Shown here one piece after another: positions 1-6,926 of a stretch of DNA of 12,649 bases (position 1 is its first letter; each line of letters begins with the position of its first letter). A program made the translations under genes and the position numbers. The notes under the pieces were generated by a model that was given only the letters and a program-made list of their open reading frames with translations, did not search any database and was not told the origin of the DNA. This DNA is from CAYTOJ01 sp964439415 (lineage in GTDB: Bacteria > Pseudomonadota > Alphaproteobacteria > Rickettsiales > CAZAGG01): positions 1-12,649 of the forward strand of contig CAYTOJ010000053.1 in the NCBI GenBank assembly GCA_964439415.1, written 5' to 3'.

Positions 1-1839
1 AAGACAGTTTCAAATGGCAATGCCTATGTATGGGCTGATCCGGCATCTGAGATTCAGTGGCTGGAGACTGTAAAGCGTGAGAAAGGCTGGGATGCAGTTA
101 TATCTCACCCCGCGCCGTATCAGCCTGATGATGCTGACCATCCGCTCAACAAAGCCAGGGATATGCTGGCGGGTAAGAAAAACTTCCAGACCAGTATAGA
201 GCCGTATGGAGATGACCAGCATCAGCTTAAAATCAGGCGGTTAGGGGCTGAGAAGGATATAATCAGCGCAGTGACTGAATTGGGGCTGGTTCAGGGTACT
301 GAGTATGTATTCAATAATTTAGGTGGCAGTTTCAGCAAGACGGTATCGAAAATCGGGGCAGCGATAAAAGATCTGGCCTCCAACCCGGCGAAGCTGGTAG
401 GCGCAACCTATGGCATAGGCGATATTGTCCATATTTTCTCAGGCCTTGGCAACAGCCATGCAGAATCCGGCCAGGGGATTAAGAAAAGCTTCAATCCGGC
501 GGATGTTTTCCAGAGCGGCTACGGAATTTTAGCCTTCATGCAATCGCTCACCTATTTCCTTTTCGCAAAGCCCGGCTTTGAAAAAGCACTGCAAAGCATG
601 ACTGAAAGCGCGAATGAGGCACTGGATAAAGGCATTCCACTTGCAAACCTGGATGCCTGGCTAACCGGGGGCGAGCTTAAAAAACCAATCAACCCACTCA
701 CAGGCACGCCGTTTCAGAAATTCTTTGAGGATAATTTCTTGGATCGCCCTATTTCAACCGGGGCTAAGCTGCAAATCTACGGCCAGTACTCCATGATTAT
801 ATCAGACCTCTGGCGCATAGGCGGGGCTGTGCTGGGGGGTGGCTCCATGCAGGAAAAACGCTCCACCATTTCCAGCGCGGTTAAGGGGCTGCTGGGGGCT
901 TTGTTTTCAATCACCGGCTGGAGCATCGCCGGGGCTGACCCACTGGGGCAGGATGAAAAAGCAGGGATTCTGGATTCCCGCAGATACATCCCGAATTTTG
1001 AGGAAAACCAGAGAACCGTAGGCGCAACATTTAACCTGGCGGCTTCCGGCGCCGGCCTGCTTTCAGGGGCGGAGCGCAAGAACCCGGTGCAGACCGTTGG
1101 TAATGGATTATATATAATCGGCGATGGGGTAAATTTTGCTGTAGATAAGCGCGAATATCAGGGAAATAACCCCAAAATGTACGCCAAGGCCGCCTTCAAG
1201 TTTATTGAATCAATGAACTGGGTGATAGCGCCGGAGAGCGCCATCGGCCAGACATACATCGGCAAAGTCGCCAGCTATATGGCGGATATCGCCTATCAGG
1301 AGGAAGTCAGGGAGCTTGCTCAGACCAACGAGCAGAGAATAAAGCAAGGTAAAAAGCCCAATCCGCCGATAGATAAAGCAAGTTACATCCCGCAGACGCG
1401 GGATTTAATCCGCGATCATTTAAGTGAGATATGGAAAGATGCATCAACGTTAACCCCGCTCAATAAATTAGCTAAAGGCATTGCCCGTGCCGCCAGCGCG
1501 CTGGATTATAATAACCGGGATGAGATAATTGGCATAATTTCAGAATGGGCGGCAGGCCATACCATGCTGGTATCGGCAGGCGCGCAGGAACTGGCTTTAC
1601 ATGCGCAGCAAGCGGCGGATAATATATCCCCCATCAGTGCGCAGCGGCTTAATATAGACAGGGAGCTGGAGCGCCTGGCCGCAGCAACGCCGGGCAGCGC
1701 GGCGGATGATATGCTTAAATTAAAACACAGGCTGGAATCGGCTGGTTATATCAAGGCATGGGAGAAGCAGAGAAAAGCAGGTTCAAACATCCAGCGCGAG
1801 GCTGTGCCTGCAATCAAGCCGCAATTCGCCCCCGCGTAA
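1..1839 (+). CDS. Large hypothetical protein, N-terminus beyond the window
   Basis: The frame is open from base 1 to the TAA at 1837-1839, giving 612 visible residues. The first in-frame ATG, at 163, is probably internal because the preceding 54 codons read as normal protein. I do not recognise the family. Counted from the Met at 163, the protein has Gly/Ala-rich, moderately hydrophobic stretches at about residues 118-135 (rich in F, Y and L) and 238-258. These could be membrane-associated or buried helices. The last 150 residues are charged and helical-looking with many Ala, Glu and Arg residues, and the tail is Pro-rich. No signal peptide can be judged because the start is missing. A compound repeat begins 2 nt after the stop. 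The protein could be a surface, effector or phage-derived structural protein, but nothing in the sequence decides this. Coding status is well supported by length and composition; function is unknown. Confidence 0.75.
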   Translation, partial: KTVSNGNAYVWADPASEIQWLETVKREKGWDAVISHPAPYQPDDADHPLNKARDMLAGKKNFQTSIEPYGDDQHQLKIRRLGAEKDIISAVTELGLVQGTEYVFNNLGGSFSKTVSKIGAAIKDLASNPAKLVGATYGIGDIVHIFSGLGNSHAESGQGIKKSFNPADVFQSGYGILAFMQSLTYFLFAKPGFEKALQSMTESANEALDKGIPLANLDAWLTGGELKKPINPLTGTPFQKFFEDNFLDRPISTGAKLQIYGQYSMIISDLWRIGGAVLGGGSMQEKRSTISSAVKGLLGALFSITGWSIAGADPLGQDEKAGILDSRRYIPNFEENQRTVGATFNLAASGAGLLSGAERKNPVQTVGNGLYIIGDGVNFAVDKREYQGNNPKMYAKAAFKFIESMNWVIAPESAIGQTYIGKVASYMADIAYQEEVRELAQTNEQRIKQGKKPNPPIDKASYIPQTRDLIRDHLSEIWKDASTLTPLNKLAKGIARAASALDYNNRDEIIGIISEWAAGHTMLVSAGAQELALHAQQAADNISPISAQRLNIDRELERLAAATPGSAADDMLKLKHRLESAGYIKAWEKQRKAGSNIQREAVPAIKPQFAPA

Positions 1840-1841
1840 AT

Positions 1842-1987
1842 ATATACCTATACTGCTCGCGTATGAAGAGTGCGGATTCTTTGCAGTGATTTTGCGAGCA
1901 GTATAGACGCGGATTCGGCTGGATTGGCGGCCATGCGCAAAATATAAAAAGTATACCTATCGCACTTTTGAAGTGCGATAGGTATAT
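1842..1987. repeat. Compound palindromic repeat element, copy 1
   Basis: This 146-bp element fills most of the spacer before gpmI. Its outer ends are 10-bp perfect inverted repeats (ATATACCTAT at 1842-1851, ATAGGTATAT at 1978-1987). Inside are two hairpins. The first has a perfect 13-bp stem, CTATACTGCTCGC at 1848-1860 with its complement at 1894-1906. The second has a perfect 16-bp stem at 1952-1967 / 1971-1986 with a 3-nt loop. The 60 bp at 1927-1986 match 6852-6911 at 55 of 60 positions, and the first hairpin matches 6714-6772. No transposase is present. It could be a MITE-like or REP-like element, or a structured untranslated RNA. Confidence 0.85.
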
Positions 1988-2044
1988 CGCGCTTACCACC
2001 CGACAAGTTAAAATGGTTCCGGCTGGTAAGGCCGTTATAGCGGG

Positions 2045-2075
2045 TTGACTAGCTGCTTGAGAAGTTGCTAATACT
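2045..2075 (+). promoter_or_regulatory. Weak candidate promoter for gpmI-ilvE
   Basis: TTGACT at 2045-2050 is a good -35-like box. The best -10-like box at a plausible distance is AATACT at 2070-2075 (4 of 6 consensus positions, 19-nt spacer). It lies between the compound repeat and the gpmI start, where a promoter is expected. The -10 match is poor, so this is only a suggestion. Confidence 0.22.
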
Positions 2076-2115
2076 GGCTACTATACCATTATTAATAACT
2101 TAACTATATCTGCTT

Positions 2116-3672
2116 ATGAATGGCGCAAGGCCAAGGCCACTTGTTTTATGTATCCTGGATGGCTGGGGGCATTCTGAAAGCTCTGATAAAAGCCACAACG
2201 CCATATTTCAGGCTAAAACTCCGAATCTGGATGCTCTGTCGCAGCGTTATCCCCATAGCCTGCTGGATGCATCTGAACTGAATGTTGGCCTGCCAACAGG
2301 GCAGATGGGCAATTCCGAAGTCGGGCATATGAATATCGGCGCGGGGCGCGTGATAATGCAAGATTTGCCAAGGATAGACCAGGCAATAGCCAGTGGCGAA
2401 ATAGCGGAAAATGAAGCACTGCTGAAATTCGTGGCTGAGATTAAAAAAGGCTCCGGGCATTGTCATCTGCTGGGCTTAATGTCCCCCGGCGGTGTGCATT
2501 CACACCAGGATCATCTCACGGTAATGGCGGCTATTATGGCTGATCATGGCCTGGAAGTTAACCTGCATATGTTCCTGGATGGCAGGGATACTCCGCCCTC
2601 CAGCGCTATACAGTATTATGATGACCTCATAGCCGCCCTGCCGCCCGGGAGTGATAATAGACTCAAGCTGGCGACAATTTGCGGGCGCTACTACGCTATG
2701 GATCGTGACAAGCGGTGGGAGCGGGTAGAACTGGCCTATAATATGCTGACAACCGGACAGGGCGCAAAAACGCAGGATTTAAGGCAGGCGATTGAGTCTG
2801 GCTACCGCGCCGGGGTGACGGATGAATTCATGCAGCCAATTGTGCATGAAAGCTACGCCGGAATGCAGGATGGGGACGGTTTATTCTGCGCGAACTTCCG
2901 TGCTGATAGAGTTCGCCAGATTCTCTCCGCCCTGCTTGTTCCAGATTTTGCTGAGTTTAAACGGCTAAAGCATATAGATTTTTCCTCCGCACTTGGCATG
3001 ACAGAGTATTCCGCCACACTGAATAAATATATGGCTGCCATATTTGTGCAAAACAAACTTGAAGGCCTGCTGGGGGAGGTGGTGGCAAAAGTGGGGCTGA
3101 AGCAGCTACGCATGGCGGAGACTGAGAAATATCCCCATGTAACCTACTTTTTCAATGGCGGGGCTGAAGCTGAATACCCTGGTGAGAAGCGTATAATGAT
3201 TCCATCGCCAAAGGTTGCAACTTACGATTTACAGCCGGAAATGTCCGCCTATGAACTGACTGATACGCTGCTGAATGAAATTGTCACTGATCAGTATGAT
3301 CTTATCGTGGTAAACTTCGCTAATACCGATATGGTAGGCCATACGGGGGATTTAGCCGCAGCGGTAAAAGCGGTGGAGGCGGTGGATGCCTGTGTGGGGA
3401 GAATCTGGCAGGCTTTGGAGCCTATGGGGGGTGCGCTTTTAATCAGCGCGGATCATGGCAATGCGGAAGTCATGCGGGATGAAACGATAGCCCAGCCTCA
3501 CACGGCGCATACTTTAAACAAAGTGCCCTTTATTGTTATCGGCAATGGTTTTGAGCAGGGCAAAATCAGTTTGAAAGATGGTGCGCTGGCGGATATAGCA
3601 CCAACAATACTTGAGATAATGCATTTGCCGAAGCCGGAGCAGATGACAGGAAACAGTTTGATAAATAAATAA
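2116..3672 (+). CDS. gpmI: 2,3-bisphosphoglycerate-independent phosphoglycerate mutase
   Basis: Interconverts 3-phosphoglycerate and 2-phosphoglycerate in glycolysis and gluconeogenesis, in the cytosol, using two metal ions (normally Mn2+) and a phosphoserine intermediate. The 518 residues match the usual family length of about 510. The alkaline-phosphatase-like metal and catalytic residues are all visible: D15 in LDGWG, the nucleophile S67 in GNSEVGH, D405 and H409 in NTDMVGH, D446-H447 in SADHGN, and H465 in AHTLNKVPF. The phosphotransferase insert lies roughly between residues 80 and 310. An in-frame TAA at 2101-2103 leaves ATG 2116 as the only sensible start, although no Shine-Dalgarno sequence precedes it. 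ilvE follows after 15 nt, so the two are likely co-transcribed. The gene looks intact and ordinary; identity is near certain. Confidence 0.97.
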   Translation: MNGARPRPLVLCILDGWGHSESSDKSHNAIFQAKTPNLDALSQRYPHSLLDASELNVGLPTGQMGNSEVGHMNIGAGRVIMQDLPRIDQAIASGEIAENEALLKFVAEIKKGSGHCHLLGLMSPGGVHSHQDHLTVMAAIMADHGLEVNLHMFLDGRDTPPSSAIQYYDDLIAALPPGSDNRLKLATICGRYYAMDRDKRWERVELAYNMLTTGQGAKTQDLRQAIESGYRAGVTDEFMQPIVHESYAGMQDGDGLFCANFRADRVRQILSALLVPDFAEFKRLKHIDFSSALGMTEYSATLNKYMAAIFVQNKLEGLLGEVVAKVGLKQLRMAETEKYPHVTYFFNGGAEAEYPGEKRIMIPSPKVATYDLQPEMSAYELTDTLLNEIVTDQYDLIVVNFANTDMVGHTGDLAAAVKAVEAVDACVGRIWQALEPMGGALLISADHGNAEVMRDETIAQPHTAHTLNKVPFIVIGNGFEQGKISLKDGALADIAPTILEIMHLPKPEQMTGNSLINK

Positions 3673-3687
3673 AATTACAGGATTAAT

Positions 3688-4563
3688 ATGCAGGCTCCAT
3701 ACGATGATAGAGATGGCTGGATATGGATGGACGGGAAAATGATTCCCTGGCGTGAGGCCAGGGTGCATGTGATCAACCAGGGTTTGCATTACGCCGGATC
3801 AGTCTTTGAAGGGGCGCGTAGTTATAGGGGAAGTATATTTAAAAATCTTGAGCATTGCAGCCGCCTGCGCCGCTCAGCTGAACTACTTGGTTTTGAGATT
3901 CCATACACTGCGCTGCAACTGGCGGATGCATGTAACGAGGTACTGAAAATAAACAATCTGACTGACGCTTATATCCGCCCATTTGCTTTTCGCGGTAGTA
4001 AAATGATGGGTATATCTGCCAAGGGAAATATCATTCATACCGTTATCGCCGCGTGGGAGTGGCCATCGTACTTCAGTGAAGAGATAAAAAACCGTGGCCT
4101 GCGGTTAGGCATTGCAAAATGGAAGCGGCCATCGCCGGAAACTGCGCCGTGCGCCAGCAAAGCGGCGGGGCTTTACATGATCTGCACCTTAAGCAAAATG
4201 GAAGCTGATAAAGATGGCTGGGACGATGCCCTGATGTACGACTACCGTGGTTATGTGGCCGAGGCTACCGCCGCGAACATCTTTTTTGTATTTGGTGGTG
4301 AATTGCACACGCCCACCCCTGATTGCTTCCTGAACGGCATAACCCGCCTTACTATTATAGACCTGGCGCGGGCATCAGGCATTAAAGTGGTGGAGCGGCA
4401 TATAAAACCTGAAGAAATTACCCAGGCATCGGAAGCTTTTGTAACCGGCACAGCGGCTGAGGTTCTGCCAATCGGTGAGATCAACGGGCATAAATATAAT
4501 GTCGGCCAAATCACCAGGCAGATGATGGATAAGTATCAGGAACTTGTGCTAAGTGGTGGCTAA
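3688..4563 (+). CDS. ilvE: Branched-chain amino acid aminotransferase
   Basis: A fold-type IV PLP aminotransferase that carries out the last step of leucine, isoleucine and valine synthesis, or the first step of their breakdown, with glutamate/2-oxoglutarate as the partner pair. The 291 residues are full length for the family. Visible landmarks are the N-terminal VFEGARSY block (39-46), the PLP-binding lysine K158 in ASKAAGLY, E192 in GYVAEATAAN (expected to contact the PLP pyridine nitrogen), and the FVTGTAAEVLPI block (251-262) near the cofactor phosphate. The start is supported by AGGA at 3679-3682, five nucleotides upstream. It follows gpmI by 15 nt in the same direction. A D-amino-acid aminotransferase or aminodeoxychorismate lyase has the same fold, but the sequence around K158 and the C-terminal block fit IlvE best. 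Confidence 0.94.
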   Translation: MQAPYDDRDGWIWMDGKMIPWREARVHVINQGLHYAGSVFEGARSYRGSIFKNLEHCSRLRRSAELLGFEIPYTALQLADACNEVLKINNLTDAYIRPFAFRGSKMMGISAKGNIIHTVIAAWEWPSYFSEEIKNRGLRLGIAKWKRPSPETAPCASKAAGLYMICTLSKMEADKDGWDDALMYDYRGYVAEATAANIFFVFGGELHTPTPDCFLNGITRLTIIDLARASGIKVVERHIKPEEITQASEAFVTGTAAEVLPIGEINGHKYNVGQITRQMMDKYQELVLSGG

Positions 4564-4627
4564 TACAAAAATGGGCACGGTGGAAAGCGGCGTGTGCTTA
4601 TACAGATGGTTATGGCGAGTATGATGA

Positions 4628-4858
4628 GGAAATGCGGTACGTATCCGCTGGATAATGGCAGATCCAGGATATAAAGGCCATGGCATTGGCTGCACCATGA
4701 TGTGCAAAGTCATGGTTGTAGCGAATGGACGAAGTATATTAATCTCAGCAAGTCAGCACTCTGCGCCTTTTTTCGCCAGGTTTGACGCAAGAATTATCAG
4801 TACACTAGAGAACGGCTGTGGTGTTGGTATGCACCGCTTGGAAATGGAAATTTTGTAA
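4628..4858 (+). pseudogene. GNAT-family N-acetyltransferase remnant
   Basis: The frame opens after two TGA codons (4622-4627). It has an ATG at 4655 but no ribosome binding site. The translation contains a motif resembling the acetyl-CoA loop of GNAT enzymes (YKGHGIGCTMM, compare R/Q-x-x-G-x-G/A), preceded by a basic beta-strand-like stretch. Its C-terminal half (HSAPFFARFDARI, then GVGMHRLEMEIL) resembles the usual GNAT ending of a Tyr/Phe helix, a Gly-Phe turn and a final strand. About half of a normal 140-160-residue domain is missing at the N-terminus, and upstream codons in all three frames are interrupted. I read it as a decayed gene; a short real protein is less likely. The family call rests on motif resemblance only. 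Confidence 0.42.
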
Positions 4859-4859
4859 C

Positions 4860-4912
4860 TATACCCCTATCGTCTGAAGAGTGTGGTTGAATGATGTCAT
4901 TTCAGGGGTATA
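4860..4912. repeat. Hairpin repeat with CTATCG...TGAAG core
   Basis: A 9-bp perfect stem (TATACCCCT at 4860-4868, AGGGGTATA at 4904-4912) encloses 35 nt containing TGAAGAGTGTGG. That core resembles TGAAGAGTGCGG in the first hairpin of the compound repeat at 1848-1906, although the arms differ. The first 20 bases (4860-4879) recur exactly, inverted, at 6468-6487. A T-rich run follows on the plus strand (4913-4921), so the hairpin might also end transcription from gpmI-ilvE. That role is speculative, given the large loop. Confidence 0.7.
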
Positions 4913-5094
4913 TTTTCTTTTATATTAAGGGGCTGCCGCCCCCGCGCTCTGCGCTTCCCCTGCCGCGCTTGCCGGAGGCAAGCTATATGTTTAATATAGC
5001 TGCTTCCAGCAGCGCGCACTCCCTTACGGTCGCAAGAAAATGTCACTCTTGAAACGCGAGGAGTATATGTCAACCCTTCAAACGATAGCAGTCA
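4913..5094. other. Gene-free spacer with small palindromes and repeat fragments
   Basis: With the acetyltransferase relic and the hairpin at 4860-4912, this completes the 531-bp stretch lacking an intact gene between ilvE and the decarboxylase. It holds small hairpins at 4929-4942 (GGGGC/GCCCC), 4967-4983 (GCTTGCC/GGCAAGC, 3-nt loop) and 4981-5001 (AGCTATA/TATAGCT). Two fragments of the intergenic repeat family lie on the minus strand. One, at 5029-5069, is a diverged half of the TATACTGCTCGCG...AAGAGTG hairpin. The other, at 5076-5088, matches 6468-6480 at 12 of 13 positions. The last fragment sits 6 nt past the decarboxylase stop, so one of these hairpins may terminate that gene, but none has a clear U-tract. 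No other coding signal was seen. Confidence 0.6.
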
Positions 5095-6315
5095 TCAGCC
5101 GCTTCTGGCTTTTTTTATGGCCAGGCTTTCGGCGGTGGCTGGGGGCAGGATGATTTCTTTCAATGGCGGAAAGCCGTTAAAGCCCACTGCGGAATAGGTT
5201 GTTGTGTAAGCCCCTGTGGCCAGAATCATCACGCGGTCACCAATATTAATATCCTCCGGCAGGTGGTAATCGGCATTCTCGTAAATGATATCCACGCTGT
5301 CGCAGGTGGGGCCAGCCAGCACTATGGGCATGGTTCTGCCGCCATCTTTATCGGTCAGAATCTCGTATTCTATGGCTTCCGGCTCAAATAATCCGGTGAA
5401 TTTTCCAGCATCAATATAGACCCAGTTTTTAGTATCGTCCTCGTGACGGCTGATAAGTATCACCTCGGAAAACAATACGCCTGCCTCGGCTGAGATAAAG
5501 CGCCCAGGCTCGGCGAAAATCTCCGGCATTACCGCAAAGTGCTTTTCCAGAGATGCATTAATGGTGGCGCAAATACTGGCGGTGGATGGAATTGGAGTGC
5601 GGTACTGCGCGGGGAATCCGCCGCCCAGGTTCAGAACTTTAAGGGCAATACCAAGTTTTGCGGTTTCATTAAAAACTTGAGCGGCCATGGCTATGGCATC
5701 ATCCCACGGCTGTAATTCCAGCATTTGTGAGCCTACATGAAAGCTGACGCCAAAAGGTTCCAGGCCAAGTGCCTCGGCAGTTTGCAGCAGAGCAGGAGCC
5801 TCCCCCGGCGTGCAGCCGAATTTTTTACTGAGCGGCCAGGCAGCACCTTTGCCTTCAGTCATAATGCGGCAGATCACGCGGGAGCCTGGCGCGAATCTTG
5901 CCAGCTTCTCAGCTTCCATCACGCTGTCAAAACAATAGATGCGGCAGCCAAGGCGGTATGTCTCCGCAATCTCGGATGGCTTTTTAATGGTGTTGCTGTA
6001 GAGTATATTGGCCGGATTCGCTCCGGCTTCCAGACACATGCGGAATTCATTAGGGCTGGCGGCATCAAAGTTAGAGCCAAGGGAATTAAGGCATTTCAGA
6101 ATATCCTGCGCAGGATTGGCTTTAACAGCGTAGAAAATACGCGCCTGTGGCAGGCTGGATGCAAGCTCCTCAAACTTCAGCTTAATACCATTTACCGCCA
6201 ATACCAGGCATGGTGTTTGAATCGGGTTATTATTGGCATAGTCCAGTATTTCATTTAAGGTGCGCTTGTCCAATCTATTTGCCTCTAAAATAAATGTTGC
6301 TTCAATATTAGGCAA
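5095..6315 (-). CDS. Ornithine/lysine decarboxylase, alanine-racemase fold (type III PLP)
   Basis: Removes CO2 from a basic amino acid, most likely ornithine and/or lysine, giving putrescine or cadaverine for polyamine synthesis in the cytosol. Landmarks in the 406 residues are YAVKANP with the PLP lysine K65, HVGSQ (193-197), GGGFP (231-235), EPGR (269-272, cofactor phosphate site), GPTCDS with the catalytic C338 and D339 (336-340), and YTTTYSAVGFNGF near the C-terminus (370-382). The GPTCDSVD form fits ornithine/lysine decarboxylases better than diaminopimelate decarboxylase; substrate cannot be set from sequence. There is no ATG. An in-frame TAG lies 12 nt upstream of the TTG at 6315. A second TTG at 6273 (residue 15) has GAGG at 8 nt and may be the true start. 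The gene stands alone, flanked by inverted repeats at 4860-4879 and 6468-6487. Confidence 0.9.
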   Translation of the reverse strand: MPNIEATFILEANRLDKRTLNEILDYANNNPIQTPCLVLAVNGIKLKFEELASSLPQARIFYAVKANPAQDILKCLNSLGSNFDAASPNEFRMCLEAGANPANILYSNTIKKPSEIAETYRLGCRIYCFDSVMEAEKLARFAPGSRVICRIMTEGKGAAWPLSKKFGCTPGEAPALLQTAEALGLEPFGVSFHVGSQMLELQPWDDAIAMAAQVFNETAKLGIALKVLNLGGGFPAQYRTPIPSTASICATINASLEKHFAVMPEIFAEPGRFISAEAGVLFSEVILISRHEDDTKNWVYIDAGKFTGLFEPEAIEYEILTDKDGGRTMPIVLAGPTCDSVDIIYENADYHLPEDINIGDRVMILATGAYTTTYSAVGFNGFPPLKEIILPPATAESLAIKKARSG

Positions 6316-6388
6316 CCTTATCGCCTAAAATAGAAACAAGCGCAGCGCATCTATCAATTGGAAGTTATATATAGCAAAAATTCTGTAA

Positions 6389-6418
6389 ATTAACAGAAGT
6401 TTTTTCACTGTACGTCAA
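6389..6418 (-). promoter_or_regulatory. Candidate promoter for the decarboxylase
   Basis: Read on the minus strand, TTGACG (6418-6413, 5 of 6 -35 consensus positions) is followed after 18 nt by GTTAAT (6394-6389, 4 of 6 -10 positions). This would start transcription about 65-70 nt upstream of the TTG start at 6315. The region is AT-rich, so chance matches are likely. Confidence 0.32.
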
Positions 6419-6467
6419 AGCCTATATTGCCGCCCGATCCGTCTTCCTGCGAGGCCTAGATAATACA

Positions 6468-6487
6468 CTTCAGACGATAGGGGTATA
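6468..6487 (-). repeat. 20-bp inverted copy of the 4860-4879 repeat
   Basis: CTTCAGACGATAGGGGTATA is the exact reverse complement of 4860-4879. The right arm that closes a hairpin at 4860-4912 is not seen here, so this is a half copy. The two copies point towards each other around the decarboxylase. The first 13 bases also match 5076-5088 with one difference. Confidence 0.85.
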
Positions 6488-6488
6488 A

Positions 6489-6633
6489 TAGACTTCATTC
6501 GGAACTCTACTGCGTTGGCAAATTTGCTTGTCGCTGCGCTTCTCGAATCCGCATGTACCTCGATGTACACTTACGTTTCTGCGATGCTCGCTTCGCGCAC
6601 TTTGCTCACCGCAGCGAGTTCCGAAAGAAGTCT
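6489..6633. repeat. 145-bp palindromic element
   Basis: The outer arms are 19 bp with one mismatch (TAGACTTCATTCGGAACTC at 6489-6507 against 6615-6633). The next inward 18 bases are imperfectly complementary (CTGCG/CGCAG, GCAAA/TTTGC). The exact centre carries a 5-bp stem, TGTAC 6554-6558 / GTACA 6565-6569. The element has one symmetry axis near 6561 and abuts the repeat at 6468-6487. It resembles in size and form the palindromic elements known from some Rickettsiales, but I cannot assign it to a named family. Confidence 0.75.
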
Positions 6634-6713
6634 AATAAGCATTGAATTTTTGACCTGATGTACAAAAAGATTGCTTGCTGCTGGAAAGCTGGCATTTAAA
6701 AGAGCCAGTAATA

Positions 6714-6911
6714 ATATACTGCTCGCGAATCAAGAGTACGGTTTTTTTGCAGTTAAGTGTCGAGCAGTATATAAGCGCATGGGGCTGGCTTGCCTGTCGT
6801 TTGAGGCCATGCCTACCGAAGCTTTAGCGTAAGTAGGTTAGCGTAGGGTGAGCGGCCATGCGCAAAACATAAAGGGTATACCTATCGCACTCTTGAAGTG
6901 CTATAGGTATA
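6714..6911. repeat. Compound palindromic repeat element, copy 2
   Basis: The first hairpin has a perfect 12-bp stem (ATATACTGCTCG at 6714-6725, complement at 6761-6772) and an internal sequence close to copy 1. The second hairpin (6877-6891/6897-6911) has a 15-bp stem with one mismatch. The last 60 bp (6852-6911) match 1927-1986 at 55 of 60 positions. Between the hairpins this copy is longer than copy 1 by about 50 bp, and GGCCATGC occurs twice (6805-6812, 6854-6861), as if the middle had been duplicated or invaded. It ends 15 nt before the carB start codon. Confidence 0.85.
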
Positions 6912-6926
6912 CCATAGCAACTACAA

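Larger units (their letters stand above)
6316..6926. other. 611-bp spacer between divergent decarboxylase and carB
   Basis: No protein-coding gene is visible. From left to right it holds an AT-rich stretch with a candidate minus-strand promoter (6389-6418), a weak AT-rich hairpin (6381-6386/6393-6398), a 20-bp repeat copy (6468-6487), a 145-bp palindrome (6489-6633), an unassigned 80 bp, and compound repeat copy 2 (6714-6911). The two genes diverge, so promoters for both must lie here. None is obvious for carB. Confidence 0.7.

Noticed and set aside
5737..6258. 173-codon open frame on the plus strand
   Set aside because: It lies entirely antisense to the decarboxylase, whose catalytic motifs are all intact. 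The translation has no recognisable motif and is a shadow frame.
6381..6406. Intrinsic terminator (TTCTGT/ACAGAA followed by T-run)
   Set aside because: The stem is only 6 bp and AT-rich, with no gene transcribed into it from either side. It also overlaps the candidate decarboxylase promoter.
1842..6911. CRISPR array or insertion sequence
   Set aside because: The repeats are few, long, unevenly spaced and internally palindromic, with no spacer regularity, cas gene or transposase.
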